From: Amorphophallus konjac
Lineage: Eukaryota > Streptophyta > Magnoliopsida > Alismatales > Araceae
Reading direction: 5' to 3'
Length of the DNA: 64,000 bases
NCBI GenBank assembly: GCA_022559845.1
Contig: CM040120.1
Coordinates: 163,166,334-163,230,333 of the forward strand
This document shows positions 33,977 to 44,896 of this stretch, one piece after another; positions within the stretch are counted from its first letter, which is position 1; each line of letters opens with the position of its first letter. The position numbers were made by a program, and so were the translations under genes. The notes below the pieces were generated by a model that worked only from the letters and a program-made list of their open reading frames with translations, searched no databases and was not told the DNA's origin.

Positions 33977-36539
33977 CCAGGGTTCCAAACTCTTTTTAGG
34001 GTTTTCAATTTTCAAATTTTTGTTTTCCTTTTCGATATTTAATGTTTATGCAATGTCTATATGATGCAAATGGACTAATTAGTGCTCTAATGTGCAATGC
34101 AGGGAAAGAGGAGATCGAGGATCTCATGGCTGCAGATTCGGGCGGTGTACCAGGCACTGCCCGACTACCAGAGAGACAGACTCGCAGAGATGGGTTTCGC
34201 CGAGATGCTCAGCATCGAGGTGATCCGGATGGATACGCCATTGCTGTACGCATTGCACGAGAGGTGGGACCCGGTTAGCAGGGCGTTCATCTTCCCGTGG
34301 GGCCACATGATCCCCACGCTAGAGGACATGGCGATGATTACAGGCTTGAGAGTCCACGGCGCCGCAGTGACAGGATGGACGTACGGCGACTATCGGGAGA
34401 TAGCGCAGCAGCTACTGGGGTTGGACCTGATCCGGCCGGGCCAGTCCTCATCCCAGCTCTCGAGATCGGTGCTGCAGGAGAGTTTGGGGCTGAGAGGGGC
34501 AGCGATTGCCGTGGGAGAACTGCCCGAGGAGCATCTAAGCAGAGTGATAGACCGGGTGCGCCCTCGCGTGGCGACAGAGGCAGGAGAGGAGGGGGATCGA
34601 GTGATGAGGCGCTTCTTGATACTGTTATTCGGGAAGCTCCTGTTCGCGACCAGAGCGGATGTCATCAGCTGCAGATTGCTGCCGCTGATAGAGGATTTAA
34701 GCAGAGTGAGGAAATACGCCTGGGGAGCAGCGGTCTTGGCCTTCCTGATCAACTCGTTGAGCACCACGGACCGACTGACGATGCTGGGAGGCTTCTCGCC
34801 CTTCCTACAGGTAAAAATGCGCTTAAGTGCTTTCTACTATGCCATGATGTATGCTATGATTGATGTTTTATGTAACTGACTTGATTCCTAAATGCAGATC
34901 TGGAGCTATTTGTACCTCCCGGGCATTGGGAGAGGCGCATTACTCCATCCTGGCCTGATACCGATCGCGAGGCGATGGTCGGTGGCGAGGGATACGGGGT
35001 CGGTCTTGAGACAGACCCGGATGATCCAGGAGGACCTGGACTCCTACCCACACACATCGGTGAGCCCAGAATTTAAATGCTTTAAATGTTTTATATGCCT
35101 ATATGTGCTCATGCTATGCGAATGCTAATGGATCTAAATGCCTGCAGGTGAGGTGGACCCCTTACCGCGGTGAGGGTTACACAGGACAGCCATGGGTGGA
35201 GGCGTCTCTATCGTATCGGGGACGAGACGTCTGGCTGCACTGCCTCCACATCATCGAGCCTCTGCACTACAGGCTGATCTTGCGGACCCGAGGACTACAC
35301 CAGCCCGAGGTGACCTTTCCATGCCGCACCGACGATCATCCAGGCAAGTCGGCGAGAGGTATTAGTGGGAATGTGGATTGGCGTGCCCGGAAGGCGAAGT
35401 ACGTCCTCGACTGGAGGCAGTGAGGCAGGGCTGTGAAAGAGCGGGCAGAGAGCGACGAGGCCTACCTGAAGGCCTTTGCTCGACACTACGGCGACCGGGT
35501 ATACCGAGGTACCCGACGACCGGTATGCAATTCTAAACTAAGAAACTCTTTCTATATGATGAAATGCGGATGTAACATGCTGGCTCATGCTTTTTATATG
35601 CAGCTCGATCCTGAGGGGCGGATAGCTGAGTTAGAGGGACTACTCCACTCTACCATCCAGCAGCGGGATGAGTACCGGACTGCTTTGGAGCTCCTAGTGA
35701 GATTCTGAATGCTTATGATATGACTATGATTATGCATGATGCTAATGTTTTGGCTATGACAATGCAGCGGGCAGAGGGAGCTCAACGAGCAGGACCGGAT
35801 GCCCCATCGTCGTCCTCGCAGCCTGCGGGAGACAGGGCTGGGCGAGATGCTGACTTTGCTCGGGCGGTTGCCCGGGCCGAGGAGGCGGAGGCCACCCTCA
35901 CGGAGCGGGTAAGATACTTACATGCTTTATGATTATGCTTATGCTAATTAAATTTATATGACTAACCTATATGCAATGCAATGCAATCTACAGGCAATAG
36001 AGCTGGCAGCGGCAGTGGCGGAGGCCACCCAGGCGAGGGCAGAGGTAGAGAGGCGGGCCGAGACTGATCGAGCTCGAGCAGAGACAGAGCTCGTGCGGGC
36101 AGAGATAGCCCGACTGAGAGCGGAGACCCCTCGTCATGCGGACGACGTGGAGATGGAGCGACTTCGGGCAGATTTAGCACGGGCGCAGGCCGAGGTGAAG
36201 GACCTTCGCCTTGGGACCGCGGATCTTGATCGCTACCGGACTGAGGCACGGGAGACGCGACGCCAGATCTTCACACTGAAGATCAGGCTGCAGACCATGG
36301 AGCAGACGGTCCGGATGCTAGGCCGGGCGCCAGAGCGGAGTTCTTCCCAGAGTGGGGCTCATAGGAGTGCTGCCCCTAGTGGCTCGGTTGGGGATTTCCT
36401 AGTTAGTTCCGCCGGCCAACAGAGAAATGAGAGGGCAGAGAGAGGACAGCAGGAGGAGAGTGCTTCCATAGCACCGCCACCCAGGAAACCCGAAGGCGGA
36501 GAGGATGAGGGCGGCCCGACGGATAAGCCGGCCGAATGA
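33457..36539 (+). CDS. TE-E antisense gene 1: plant-mobile-domain protein with NLS-like motif and coiled coil, seven exons
   Basis: Predicted exons: 33457-33708, 34103-34810, 34898-35059, 35148-35522, 35604-35696, 35768-35908, 35994-36539. Every junction is GT...AG and every intron is phase 0 (394, 87, 88, 81, 71 and 85 nt). The sum is 758 codons, broken only by one TGA at 35421-35423 (codon ~466). Residues 1-84 are Pro/Glu/Arg-rich with KKKRKV at 75-80, resembling a monopartite nuclear localisation signal. Residues ~90-460 resemble the plant mobile domain (PMD): TFIFP-like FIFPWGHMIPTLEDMAMITG, then HYRLILRTRGLHQPE in exon 4. Residues ~500-700 are Ala/Arg/Glu heptads, a likely coiled coil, followed by a Ser/Pro/Glu tail. 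It lies opposite to gag-pol. PMD proteins occur in host genes and in transposons; molecular function here is unknown. The TGA fits CGA deamination and may mark recent decay. Confidence 0.72.
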
Positions 36540-37464
36540 TGTACTTTTCTGCTTTTCGTACCACTTGTACATGCCTTTTTATGAAAATGAAATTTTTGTT
36601 GACTTTTTTATGTGGATGTATGAATGGATATGCACGAATGAGTGATTGAAAGTACGCATGATGGATGTGTATGTGTGAATGAATGCTTGTGTGGAGAAGG
36701 TGTGGTGTACAGATGTGAAAGACCGCCAGGTCTAGGCAAAGGATAGACTAACTGCCTGAATTTAGTAGCAGAGGAAATGACGGTCTGGTCTTGGACCGTC
36801 ATAATCAAACGACGCGCCTACCTTAGGCCGTCATTCATGAAATATCTTTTCCTGATAGCCGGGCTGCAGAAGAAATAGCGGCCCATGGTAGGAGCGTTAA
36901 AAGAAAACAACGGCCCTAGACCAGACCGTTATTCATGGCAGAACATGGTTTTTAGAACTACTCGCAGAAAATGCGATGGCCTGAAGGAGACGCGTCATAA
37001 ATAAACGACGGTCCTAACCTGACCGTTACATGGAGTTCAGCCCAGAAGAGAGAGACTTGAGCGATTTGAAGGATATAACGGATTAGGGTTCGTCCGTTGG
37101 AATGCGACGGTCTGAGACCAGACCGTAAACAGCCACAGAACAAGTTCTTAGGCAAACCCAACCCACAGAAAGAGTGACGGCCCAGGGTAGGCGCGCCAGA
37201 GTGAAGTAACGGCCCTTCGACAGACCGTCAGAGTCTGGGTCGTTTCCAAAATGGATTCGGCCGTGAGAGCTTAGAGTCCGAGGTTCAGCCACTTAATCTC
37301 TTGCTAGGACTTATCCAAATTTTAGATAAAGCCTCCCAACTCCAATCTTATCCTTCCAAAGTTAATAAAAAGCCCCAGCAACTTGGGAAACTTATCCAAA
37401 ATCACAGCTTGCAAAAACCTCTGTTCTAGGGTCGAAGAATTCTCCCTAACAAGCAGAAATCAAG
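36540..37464. other. TE-E spacer between the two antisense genes
   Basis: No gene. The first ~60 bp look like a 3' end (AT-rich, ATGAAAATGAAA). Then come five ACGG doublets, then ~200 bp of likely 5' leader of antisense gene 2. This spacer should hold the terminator of gene 1 and the promoter of gene 2. Confidence 0.6.
36778..37232 (+). repeat. ACGG near-palindrome doublets between the antisense genes
   Basis: Doublet starts: 36778/36810 (32), 36877/36908 (31), 36974/37006 (32; the first copy is decayed to CGATGG), 37076/37105 (29) and 37175/37207 (32). The densest cluster in the element, exactly in the presumed promoter region of gene 2. Confidence 0.85.
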
Positions 37465-38907
37465 ATGAAGAGGTGCTTCGAGATGGCGGCTATGGAAGAG
37501 AAGATCTACACCGGCCCTAAGGCTGCAAGGAGGGAACATGGGGAGCTTCAACGGCTGTCCTCGATCCCCAAGCATCTAAGCTCTAATGTCCAAAGGGTGG
37601 TAAGCTTGCATGACTTCATCCAAAGTTCAGATTTTTTTTGCTGCACTTTAATTTTCTTCATAACCTTCCTTCTTCTTTTCTTCTTCAAGCCTCTTCCTGG
37701 CCCAAGGTGTTACTCCAACCTGAAGTGGGTGGCTCCTATGGTAAAGGCACTCCCTTTAGAGGTGGTATCAATCCTCAAAGCATGGCACCTCCAACCCCTC
37801 TTGGTTCTAGGCAAAAACTTCCAGAAATTGTCTCTGGATTGGCCATGCCTTTCAGCCCTTGTGGAACTATGGCATCCACAAACTCATACCTTCATCTTCC
37901 CCTCCTTTGAAGCAACCATCCTTTTAGAGGAGGTAGAGACCTACCTAGCCCTTCCTAAGACTAAGTTGGGGGATGAGGATCGGGTTTGCTATACAATAGA
38001 ACCTATTGATCCGTCCTTGATCTTAAGCGATTTCATTCATAACCCAAAGGACGTGCGGACCATGATCAGCCCGCGCCACATTCACATGATCCCTATGGCA
38101 CAATGGATAGTGTCTCACTGTAAAAACAAGTGGGAGAGACACGAAGCAATAGCCAAGGCGGTGGCGGTTTGCTTGTGCGGGGTCTTCCTTTTCTCCACAA
38201 CCGACCACCTCTTAGATATCCAAAATCTTAGCATTATTAGCGGACTGTGGTTGGGTATGTCTATTTCTCAAGCGGTCCTCTCATACCTCTATGAAGGACT
38301 AAGCTCGGCTTGCCTTGGAGGGCCTTTGTTCGGTTCCATGATACTCCTTGAGTGTTGGATAGGAGTGAGAATCAAATTCCTTCCCAAGGAAGATATAACT
38401 TCGGCGAGCCGGATCTTCGGGAGCCACCCCCTCTTCTTCATTGGAGGGGCTTTTGGATATTCTTCTCATGTTGAATGCAGGACGGCGGATAAGAAAACGC
38501 GGGATGAATGGCGCCTCTTCTTCAATGCTTTACCAATGGACAAGTTCATCATGCGACCAAGAGTCCTCCGAAGCGCTCTTCTCAAAATACCGCGGCGCCA
38601 AGGCCTCGACCTCCAGCTAGTAGGGAACACTACCATGACGATCTACAACCCACACCGATGCTATCTTCAGATCGGATTACCTCGAATCAGCGTTTCTGCA
38701 CTATCACACTACCCTCCCCTTCTACCTAGGAAGATGGGGACCGAGGAAGATGAAAGAGCGATCCGGAACGCGCTGACCATGTGGGAGATCAGCAAGGTGC
38801 GTCCGTGGCAAGCAGAAGTTGAAGAGAATGACGAAACACGCCGAGATTACTTGAAAGAGTTGAGAAGAATCCACCCTCTTGCGGATAAGAAGTTGAATGT
38901 ACCTTGA
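37465..38907 (+). CDS. TE-E antisense gene 2: second plant-mobile-domain-like protein
   Basis: Open for 480 codons from ATG 37465 to TGA. Codons 46-75 (VSLHDF... to the Phe-rich stretch) are probably a 90 nt phase-0 intron, 37600-37689. It starts GTAAGC, is T-rich, ends TTCTTCAAG and keeps the frame, leaving 450 residues. The body shows PMD-like features: LSALVELWHPQTHTFIFPSF followed by a Glu/Leu-rich stretch, a Trp-rich middle, and YNPHRCYLQIGLP near the C-terminus. No transposase or nuclease motif is recognised. Same strand as gene 1 and opposite to gag-pol; it lacks gene 1's coiled coil. It has no internal stop. Tandem PMD genes suggest an old duplication or separate captures; function unknown. 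Confidence 0.7.
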   Translation: MKRCFEMAAMEEKIYTGPKAARREHGELQRLSSIPKHLSSNVQRVVSLHDFIQSSDFFCCTLIFFITFLLLFFFKPLPGPRCYSNLKWVAPMVKALPLEVVSILKAWHLQPLLVLGKNFQKLSLDWPCLSALVELWHPQTHTFIFPSFEATILLEEVETYLALPKTKLGDEDRVCYTIEPIDPSLILSDFIHNPKDVRTMISPRHIHMIPMAQWIVSHCKNKWERHEAIAKAVAVCLCGVFLFSTTDHLLDIQNLSIISGLWLGMSISQAVLSYLYEGLSSACLGGPLFGSMILLECWIGVRIKFLPKEDITSASRIFGSHPLFFIGGAFGYSSHVECRTADKKTRDEWRLFFNALPMDKFIMRPRVLRSALLKIPRRQGLDLQLVGNTTMTIYNPHRCYLQIGLPRISVSALSHYPPLLPRKMGTEEDERAIRNALTMWEISKVRPWQAEVEENDETRRDYLKELRRIHPLADKKLNVP

Positions 38908-39080
38908 TTTTCTTTTGCTTATGAAAGATGTTATGAGATTGCCACTCAGAACTTGGTTTATCATGAATTATATTTTATTAAGCTTGCTTGAATGAGATGA
39001 GATTGCCATAGTTAAATGATCTTGAATTCCATCATGGGGAAGGCTAGAATGATATGAGTAGATGGGGCTTCTGGAGGATA

Positions 39081-39335
39081 TGACGGATGGGCCACGGGCC
39101 GTTACAAGGTGATAACGGTTTTTCGATAGGCCGTCATAATGGGAGTTACAAGAGCCCAGTTTCTGAAGGATGTGACGGATGGGCAAGGGGCCGTTATTGT
39201 TAAGTAACGGTAGACTCCCAGACCGTTATAATGATGGTTTAATGGAAAGGAAGAAGGCCCACGCCTGAAGAAAGTGACGGTCAAAGATGGGCCCGTTACA
39301 TGACTGTAACGGTCTGATTCTGGTGCGTTACACAC
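39081..39335 (+). repeat. ACGG near-palindrome doublets downstream of antisense gene 2
   Basis: Doublet starts 39081/39113, 39173/39205 and 39275/39307, each exactly 32 bp apart. The doublets themselves start 92 and 102 bp apart. Arms are TGACGG/TAACGG and CCGTTA/CCGTCA. Confidence 0.87.
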
Positions 39336-39564
39336 CTGAACCTGCGTAGTTGTGAGCTTTTACCTTTGGGGTTGCCCCTGTATTCTGCACACACTCAGAC
39401 ATGAAACAAGTTAGATCTGTTCTTAGACTCAACCCCTTGCCTTGAAGCAAGTTAGATAATGACTGTTTCTTGATATTTGGTCAAGGGGTGGAGCCTTATT
39501 AAATAGGCGGAAAACATAATGAAAATGCGATGCATGCTATGCATATGACGGTATTTTGGGAGTT

Positions 39565-39788
39565 TCAGAAAATATTTAATGTTTTGGATTTTGAAAATAT
39601 TTGATGTTTTTGGATTTTTGAAAATATTTGATGTTTTTTTTGAAAATATTTGATGTTTTTGGATTTTGAAACATATTTGATGTTTTTGGATTTTGAAACA
39701 TATTTGATGTTTTTTTTTTTTGGATTTTGAAACGTATTTGATGTTTTTGGATTTTGAAACATATTTGATGTTTTTGGATTTTGAAAAC
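39565..39788. repeat. AT-rich tandem repeat in TE-E
   Basis: About nine imperfect copies of a ~20-28 bp unit built from ATATTTGATGTTTTTGGATT and TTGAAA. Low-complexity; apparent ORFs on the - strand are repeat translations. Confidence 0.85.
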
Positions 39789-40541
39789 ACAGTGCCTCTC
39801 TAGCAACACGAGACCTCCCTTGTTTTATCTTGAGTCTCGAGACCGGCGTGCAAATAGTGTGACAACCCCTGGCTGAGACCTGGTCATTGTGACGGTGTTT
39901 TTACCAACGTCATACCTAGGGTACTCGTCTCAGTCCTAAAAGAAAAAAAGAATATGGGGGTAAGCTTAGGCCAGACATGGAAGTTTTTTAGAACTTGATT
40001 CCCTCACCGTGCAACCTTACTAGAGATTTGGTCTGTTGTGCCGGGGCTTTTATGTCCGTCATCGAACCTTTATCCACTTAGGCATGCATGCGACCGGGCT
40101 CATAACGTCCCGCGGGGAACTGTACTGCCACTCTTGTCATGCCTAATTTTCTTTTTCTTTTGGAGCTTTTGAGAATTCATCCACAGACCTTGAGATGATG
40201 CTTTTGATTTCATGGTAAAGAGCACTTCTTTGCTTTTCTTTTCTTTTCTTTCTTGTGGAGTCAGGTCATAACGGACTTGCCCCTATTTGAGACCTCTTCT
40301 CGTTAGGGAGTTTGGATCGGTTGTCGCCTTCTTATTCACTCCTTGCCCCTGGATGCAGCCGAAGAATGAAACGTACAGGGACTTTGACTTTCCCCCAAAG
40401 CATGGCCGAGGAAAAACCGTGTCTTTTTAAGCAAGGAACCCGACCAGGGGCGTCGTGTAGTGTGTGTTTGCCTTACTCAAGACTCTCTTTTGAAGATAGG
40501 GAGGCAGTTCTTATTGCCGGAAAAGCACATGGTTTAGATTT

Positions 40542-43500
40542 TTAAGGAAAGAAACGCTTAAGATACAACCCATTCCACGGGTGAGAGAGCTCTTCACCTT
40601 CCGCGTTTACTAAACGAGAAGCATTCCCTGAATAAGCTTCTTTTATTACGAACGGCCCTTCCCAGTTAGGTTGCAATTTAGACCTAGGTCCTGCAGACCG
40701 AATGAATTTGCGTTTTAAAACCATTTCACCCTTGCAAAATTTTCATTCAATTACCTTCTTTTGAAAATAACGTGAAACTCTCTTTTGATAAACAGATACG
40801 TGATCGGCCGCATTCATCCTCTTCTCATCTAGGAGTTCCAGTTGGACCAGCAACGCCTCTCGACGTTCATCGAGATTAAGTTCCTTATCGAGCTGTACTC
40901 TGAGTGAAGGGATTAAGATCTCATATGGGAGCACCGCCTCCATCCCGTAGGTTAGAGAATAGGGAGTTTGTCCCGTAGGAGTACGGACGGAGGTGCGGTA
41001 AGCCCACAGAGCTTCCACCAATATTTCAGGCCAATCAGAAAATTTATGTGCTTCGCATGTTTTCTTAATGATTTTAAGAAGAGTTTTATTATTGGCTTCG
41101 GCTTGACCGTTGCCTTGAGGGTAATATGGTGATGAATGATGCAATGTAATTTTGAACTTCTTACAGAGGTCTTTAAGCTCCTGGGAAACGAACTGGGGTC
41201 CGTTGTCGGTGATGATGCTGCTTGGCACTCCGAATCGCGAGATGATATTCTTCATGATAAAGCGGCACACCGTTGTAGCTTTGATCTCTGTGTACGCCTC
41301 AGCTTCGGCCCATTTGGTGAAGTACTCAGTTGCTGTGAGAATGAAGGATTTCTGCTTGATCTGAGAATTAGGATCACCGAGTGGGCCGACGACGTCGAAA
41401 GCCCACATAGAGAATGGCCAAGGAGCAGTCATAGGATGGAGGGATGAAGCTGGAGAGTGAATTTTATCAGCATGGAGTTGGCATTTAAGACACCTCCGGA
41501 CATAGAGGGAGCAATCTTCCTCTAGAGTGGGCCAATAGTAGCCCTGCCTAAGGATCTTCTTTGCTAGAGCCTGGCCATTGACATGACCTCCACACTCGCT
41601 AGAATGTGCTGCTTCTGCTACTTTCCAAGCTTCCACATCATCTAGGCATCTCATGAGCATTCCATTAGTAGCGCGCCTGTACAGTTCTCCTGCAATGATA
41701 GTGTACCTTGCGGCGGCTCTTCTTATTGCTTTGCGCTGCTCAGCTCTTGCCCCTTCTGGGAATGCCCCTTCTTTGCAAAATAACTCGATTTCATGGTACC
41801 AAGGTAATTCTTCTTCATCCAACATCTCCTCTAGTTCTGCCAATGATACCTCCTCGAGATCTTCCTTTTCAGCTCTCACTTCTGCAGACTTCCTAAGGTT
41901 GGTGAACCAAGGATCCTGGAGAGAGGGTGCGTCCATCCTCTGGACGACGACGGTCTCAGTACTACGACTGAGAGGGAAGGATAAGGAGGAGGCCAGAGAT
42001 GCCAATGCATCCGCCAGAATGTTCAGAGAACGGGGAGTATGGATATAGATTAGCTTGCGGAATCGCTTAGCGATGAGCTTGACCAAATCTTGATAGGGCT
42101 TGAGCTTGGGGTCACGGGTACGGTAAGTGGACAGAACTTGCCGTAAGACGAGCTGAAAGTCTCCTATGATGTTTAAATAACGCGCGCCTAAGAGGTAGGC
42201 GTGCTTCAAGCCGGCCAGGAGAGCCTCATACTCAGCGATGTTGTTGGTAGCAGGAAATCGAAGTTGATAAGCGAAGGGGATGGTTACTCCCTCAGGAGTA
42301 AGCAGGACAGCACCGATCCCTTGGCCCTGTGAGTTAAGCGCACCATCAAAATGCAGAGACCAGAAGGGATGCTGAGAAAGGACAGAGAGATGCTCATCAG
42401 GGAAATCGTCCTGAATAGAGTCGGTGTGAGGAATAGGGAGATGTGCAAGATGCTCAGCGATGGCATATCCTTTGACTGCCTTCTGAACGATAAAGGTGAT
42501 ATCGAATTGAGAGAGGAAGCTCTGCCAGCGAGCTAACCTACTAGAAAGAACGGGCTTTTCTAAGAGATAACGGATCGGGTCCATTCTAGAGATCAGCCTA
42601 ACTGGGTGGGCGAGAAAGTAATGTTTAAGCTTCTGAACTACCCACACTAAGGCGGCACAAGTCTTCTCCATAGCGGTGTACCTGGATTCAGCTGGATTAA
42701 ACAACCGAGAAAGATAGTACGCAGCCCGCTCTTTTCCTTCATCATCCACTTGTGCTAAAACCGCCCCTAGGGAGTCCTCAATGACCGAGATGTATAGGAT
42801 CAGGGGTTTCCCAGGGACAGGAGGTTGCAAAACCGGGGGATTGGATAGATATTCCTTGAGGTCCTCATAGGCCTTTTGACAATCTTGATTCCATTCGAAC
42901 TTGACCCCTGCCTCGAGCAATTCATAAAATGGACGGCACCTTTGAGAATGCTGGGATATGAATCTTCTAATGAATTGCAATCTACCAATCAGTCCTCGAA
43001 GTTCCGTAATGTTCTTTGGCGGAGGCATATCCATGACGGCATGTGCTTTGTTAGGATCAATCTGGATCCCCCGTTTGCTCACTATGAAACCTAGCAGCTT
43101 CCCCGAGGAGACTCCGAATACGCACTTCTTCGGATTCATCTTTAGCTTGTACTCCCTGGCTCTCTGCAGCACCTTAGCCAAAATAGAGGGGTGTTCTTCC
43201 TTTGATCTTGACTTCACCAGGATGTCATCCACGTAAGCTTCCACATAGATGTGCATCATGTCGTGGAAGATAGCCATCATCGCCCTTTGATAGGTGGCGC
43301 CTGCGTTCTTTAATCCAAAAGGCATAACTACATAGCAGTACGTGCCCCAGGGCGTGGTGAAGGAAGTTTTCTCTTGATCTTCAGGAGCGAGACGGATCTG
43401 ATTATAGCCCGAGTACCCATCCATGAACGACAGAGCTTCATACCCGGTGGTGTTATCAACAAGGACGTCTATATGAGGCAGCGGGAAATCATCTTTAGGA

Positions 43501-44369
43501 CATGCTTTGTTAAGGTCCCTGAAATCAATGCATATGCGCACTTTCCCATCCTTCTTGAGAACAAGGACTATGTTTGCCACCCACTGAGGATATAAAACTA
43601 CTCTGACGAACTTGGCCTTGTAAAGTTTGTCGACCTCTTCCTTAATCCGCAAGGCCATGTGGGGGTGAAATCTTCTCGACTTTTGTTTAACAGGTGTTGC
43701 CCCTGGTTTAAGCACGAGTCGGTGTTCCACTAAGGAGGGGTCAAGACCTGGCATGTCCTCATAAGACCAGGCGAAAGAATCGCTATACTCCTTCAGTACC
43801 TTAATTAGATCCTCTTCTACCTGTGGAGGGAGATTAGCTGAAATATTGATGGGCCTTGGATCTTCTTCTGTTCCCAAGTTGATTTCCTTTGTAGGTTCAT
43901 CCACTGCCGTCGACGGCTGGTCGAATCTCTTCAGTCCCTTTGCATATAAGTCGGCAGTGTCCTCTACATCGCTGTCTTCATCAATTGGGTCTTTCTCATC
44001 CAGCACTTCATAGACGCCTAATCCATCATCGCTCCACACCCCTTCTATTTCCTCTTCATCTTCAATCGCAATCGCCGTGGCGACGAATTCTGGGCACTTT
44101 AAAAGAGCATGACACCGCTGAGCTAGATCTTGCAAGAACCTATCAGGAATAGATCGGGAAGGATGCGCAAGCGAGCGTGGCTCAGGAGGGGAAGGGTTGA
44201 ACGACCTAGAACAAGACCCTACTTCTTTAGACCTAACTGACTCTACTTCTCTAGACTCGCTAGACCCTAACTCTGACCTAGGAGAGAGGAAGCTTAATGG
44301 AAGGGAAGGAGCAGGGGACTCGTGCCCCTGGGACGAGGAGGATGGAGACAGGATAGCATAATCTTTCAC
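40542..44369 (-). pseudogene. pol: TE-E Pol: RT, RNase H, second RNase H, integrase
   Basis: Frame open from ~44369 (a GTG here, so not a true start) to TGA 40745-40743, continuing in frame to 40542. RT lies at ~43700-43100 with YVDD in AYVDDILVKS. The first RNase H (~42800-42450) has DSLGAVLAQ. A second, archaeal-type RNase H (~42370-41940) has FDGA, AEYEALL, GDFQLV and ILADALASLA; this dual arrangement is typical of the Tat lineage. Integrase has an HHCC region (~41610-41470) and a DDE core: FDVVGP, ITDNGPQF, GQAEANNK. The in-frame TGA (40745) separates the last ~67 residues, which contain the usual integrase C-terminal VLKRKF ... NWEGPF segment. The long N-terminal ~170 residues before RT are Ser/Glu/Asp-rich. 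Confidence 0.9.
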
Positions 44370-44896
44370 TGAAATCTCCGTTTCAAATTTGACGTTTTTT
44401 TTTGGAGATCAGTGGAGACCACGCAGCACGACGGAGGAGGCGGGAGCTGCATAGGGAACAGCTCAGGAAAGATGCAATCGAAGAAAAGATCACAAGAGGA
44501 GGAACCCCATATCTCGTGGATTTGAGAGTTAAAAAATGGAGGGATGGGGAAAGCAGGCAGATTAATGGGGCAGCGAGGCCCATAAGCAGGAGGATTGACT
44601 GGAATCTGGAATGGATCACTGAAAGATGGATTAATCATAATCGGAGGAGGACGGGGTACAAACCCCTTCAGCTGGATCATGCACTGAAAATGAGAGGGAG
44701 ATAGAGAAAGAGCAATCAGCGAGCTCCCTTCTTTCTCTGAATCATCACCAGGCCGCTTCTTCGGCCTCCACTGCATAAGCTGAACCTTCTGTGGCTTCTG
44801 GCTGCCTTTTTCACAAAACAGCCCCTGGAGGGCCCAGCTGTAATCGATCACATCGTCATTTAGGCCCCTTGGCAACGGGGGTGGACTGGTGACTGG
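44366..44896 (-). other. TE-E Gag-Pro/Pol junction region
   Basis: After the gag-pro TGA (44899-44897) the same frame stays open to 44366, coding a Pro-rich segment of ~170 residues with no known domain. Pol is in another frame. A run of nine A on the - strand (44403-44395) lies just before the point where both frames overlap, and TTTCAG follows at ~44375-44370. How Pol is expressed is open: slippage at the A-run, an intron (as reported between protease and RT in the related Ogre elements), or a mutation. Confidence 0.5.

Larger units (their letters stand above)
38908..40541. other. TE-E region between antisense gene 2 and pol end
   Basis: No credible gene. It holds three ACGG doublets (39081-39335), an AT-rich tandem repeat (39565-39788) and a stretch of unique sequence. 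The 3' ends of two convergent units, gene 2 (+) and pol (-), meet here. Confidence 0.65.

Noticed and set aside
30888..39335. Regular 32 bp spacing of palindromes resembles a CRISPR array.
   Set aside because: Groups have only two or three units, arms vary, there are no conserved repeats with unique spacers of uniform type, no cas genes, and the context is a plant retrotransposon.
39452..39809. Lys/Asn/Ile-rich frames on the - strand.
   Set aside because: Produced by the AT-rich tandem repeat at 39565-39788.
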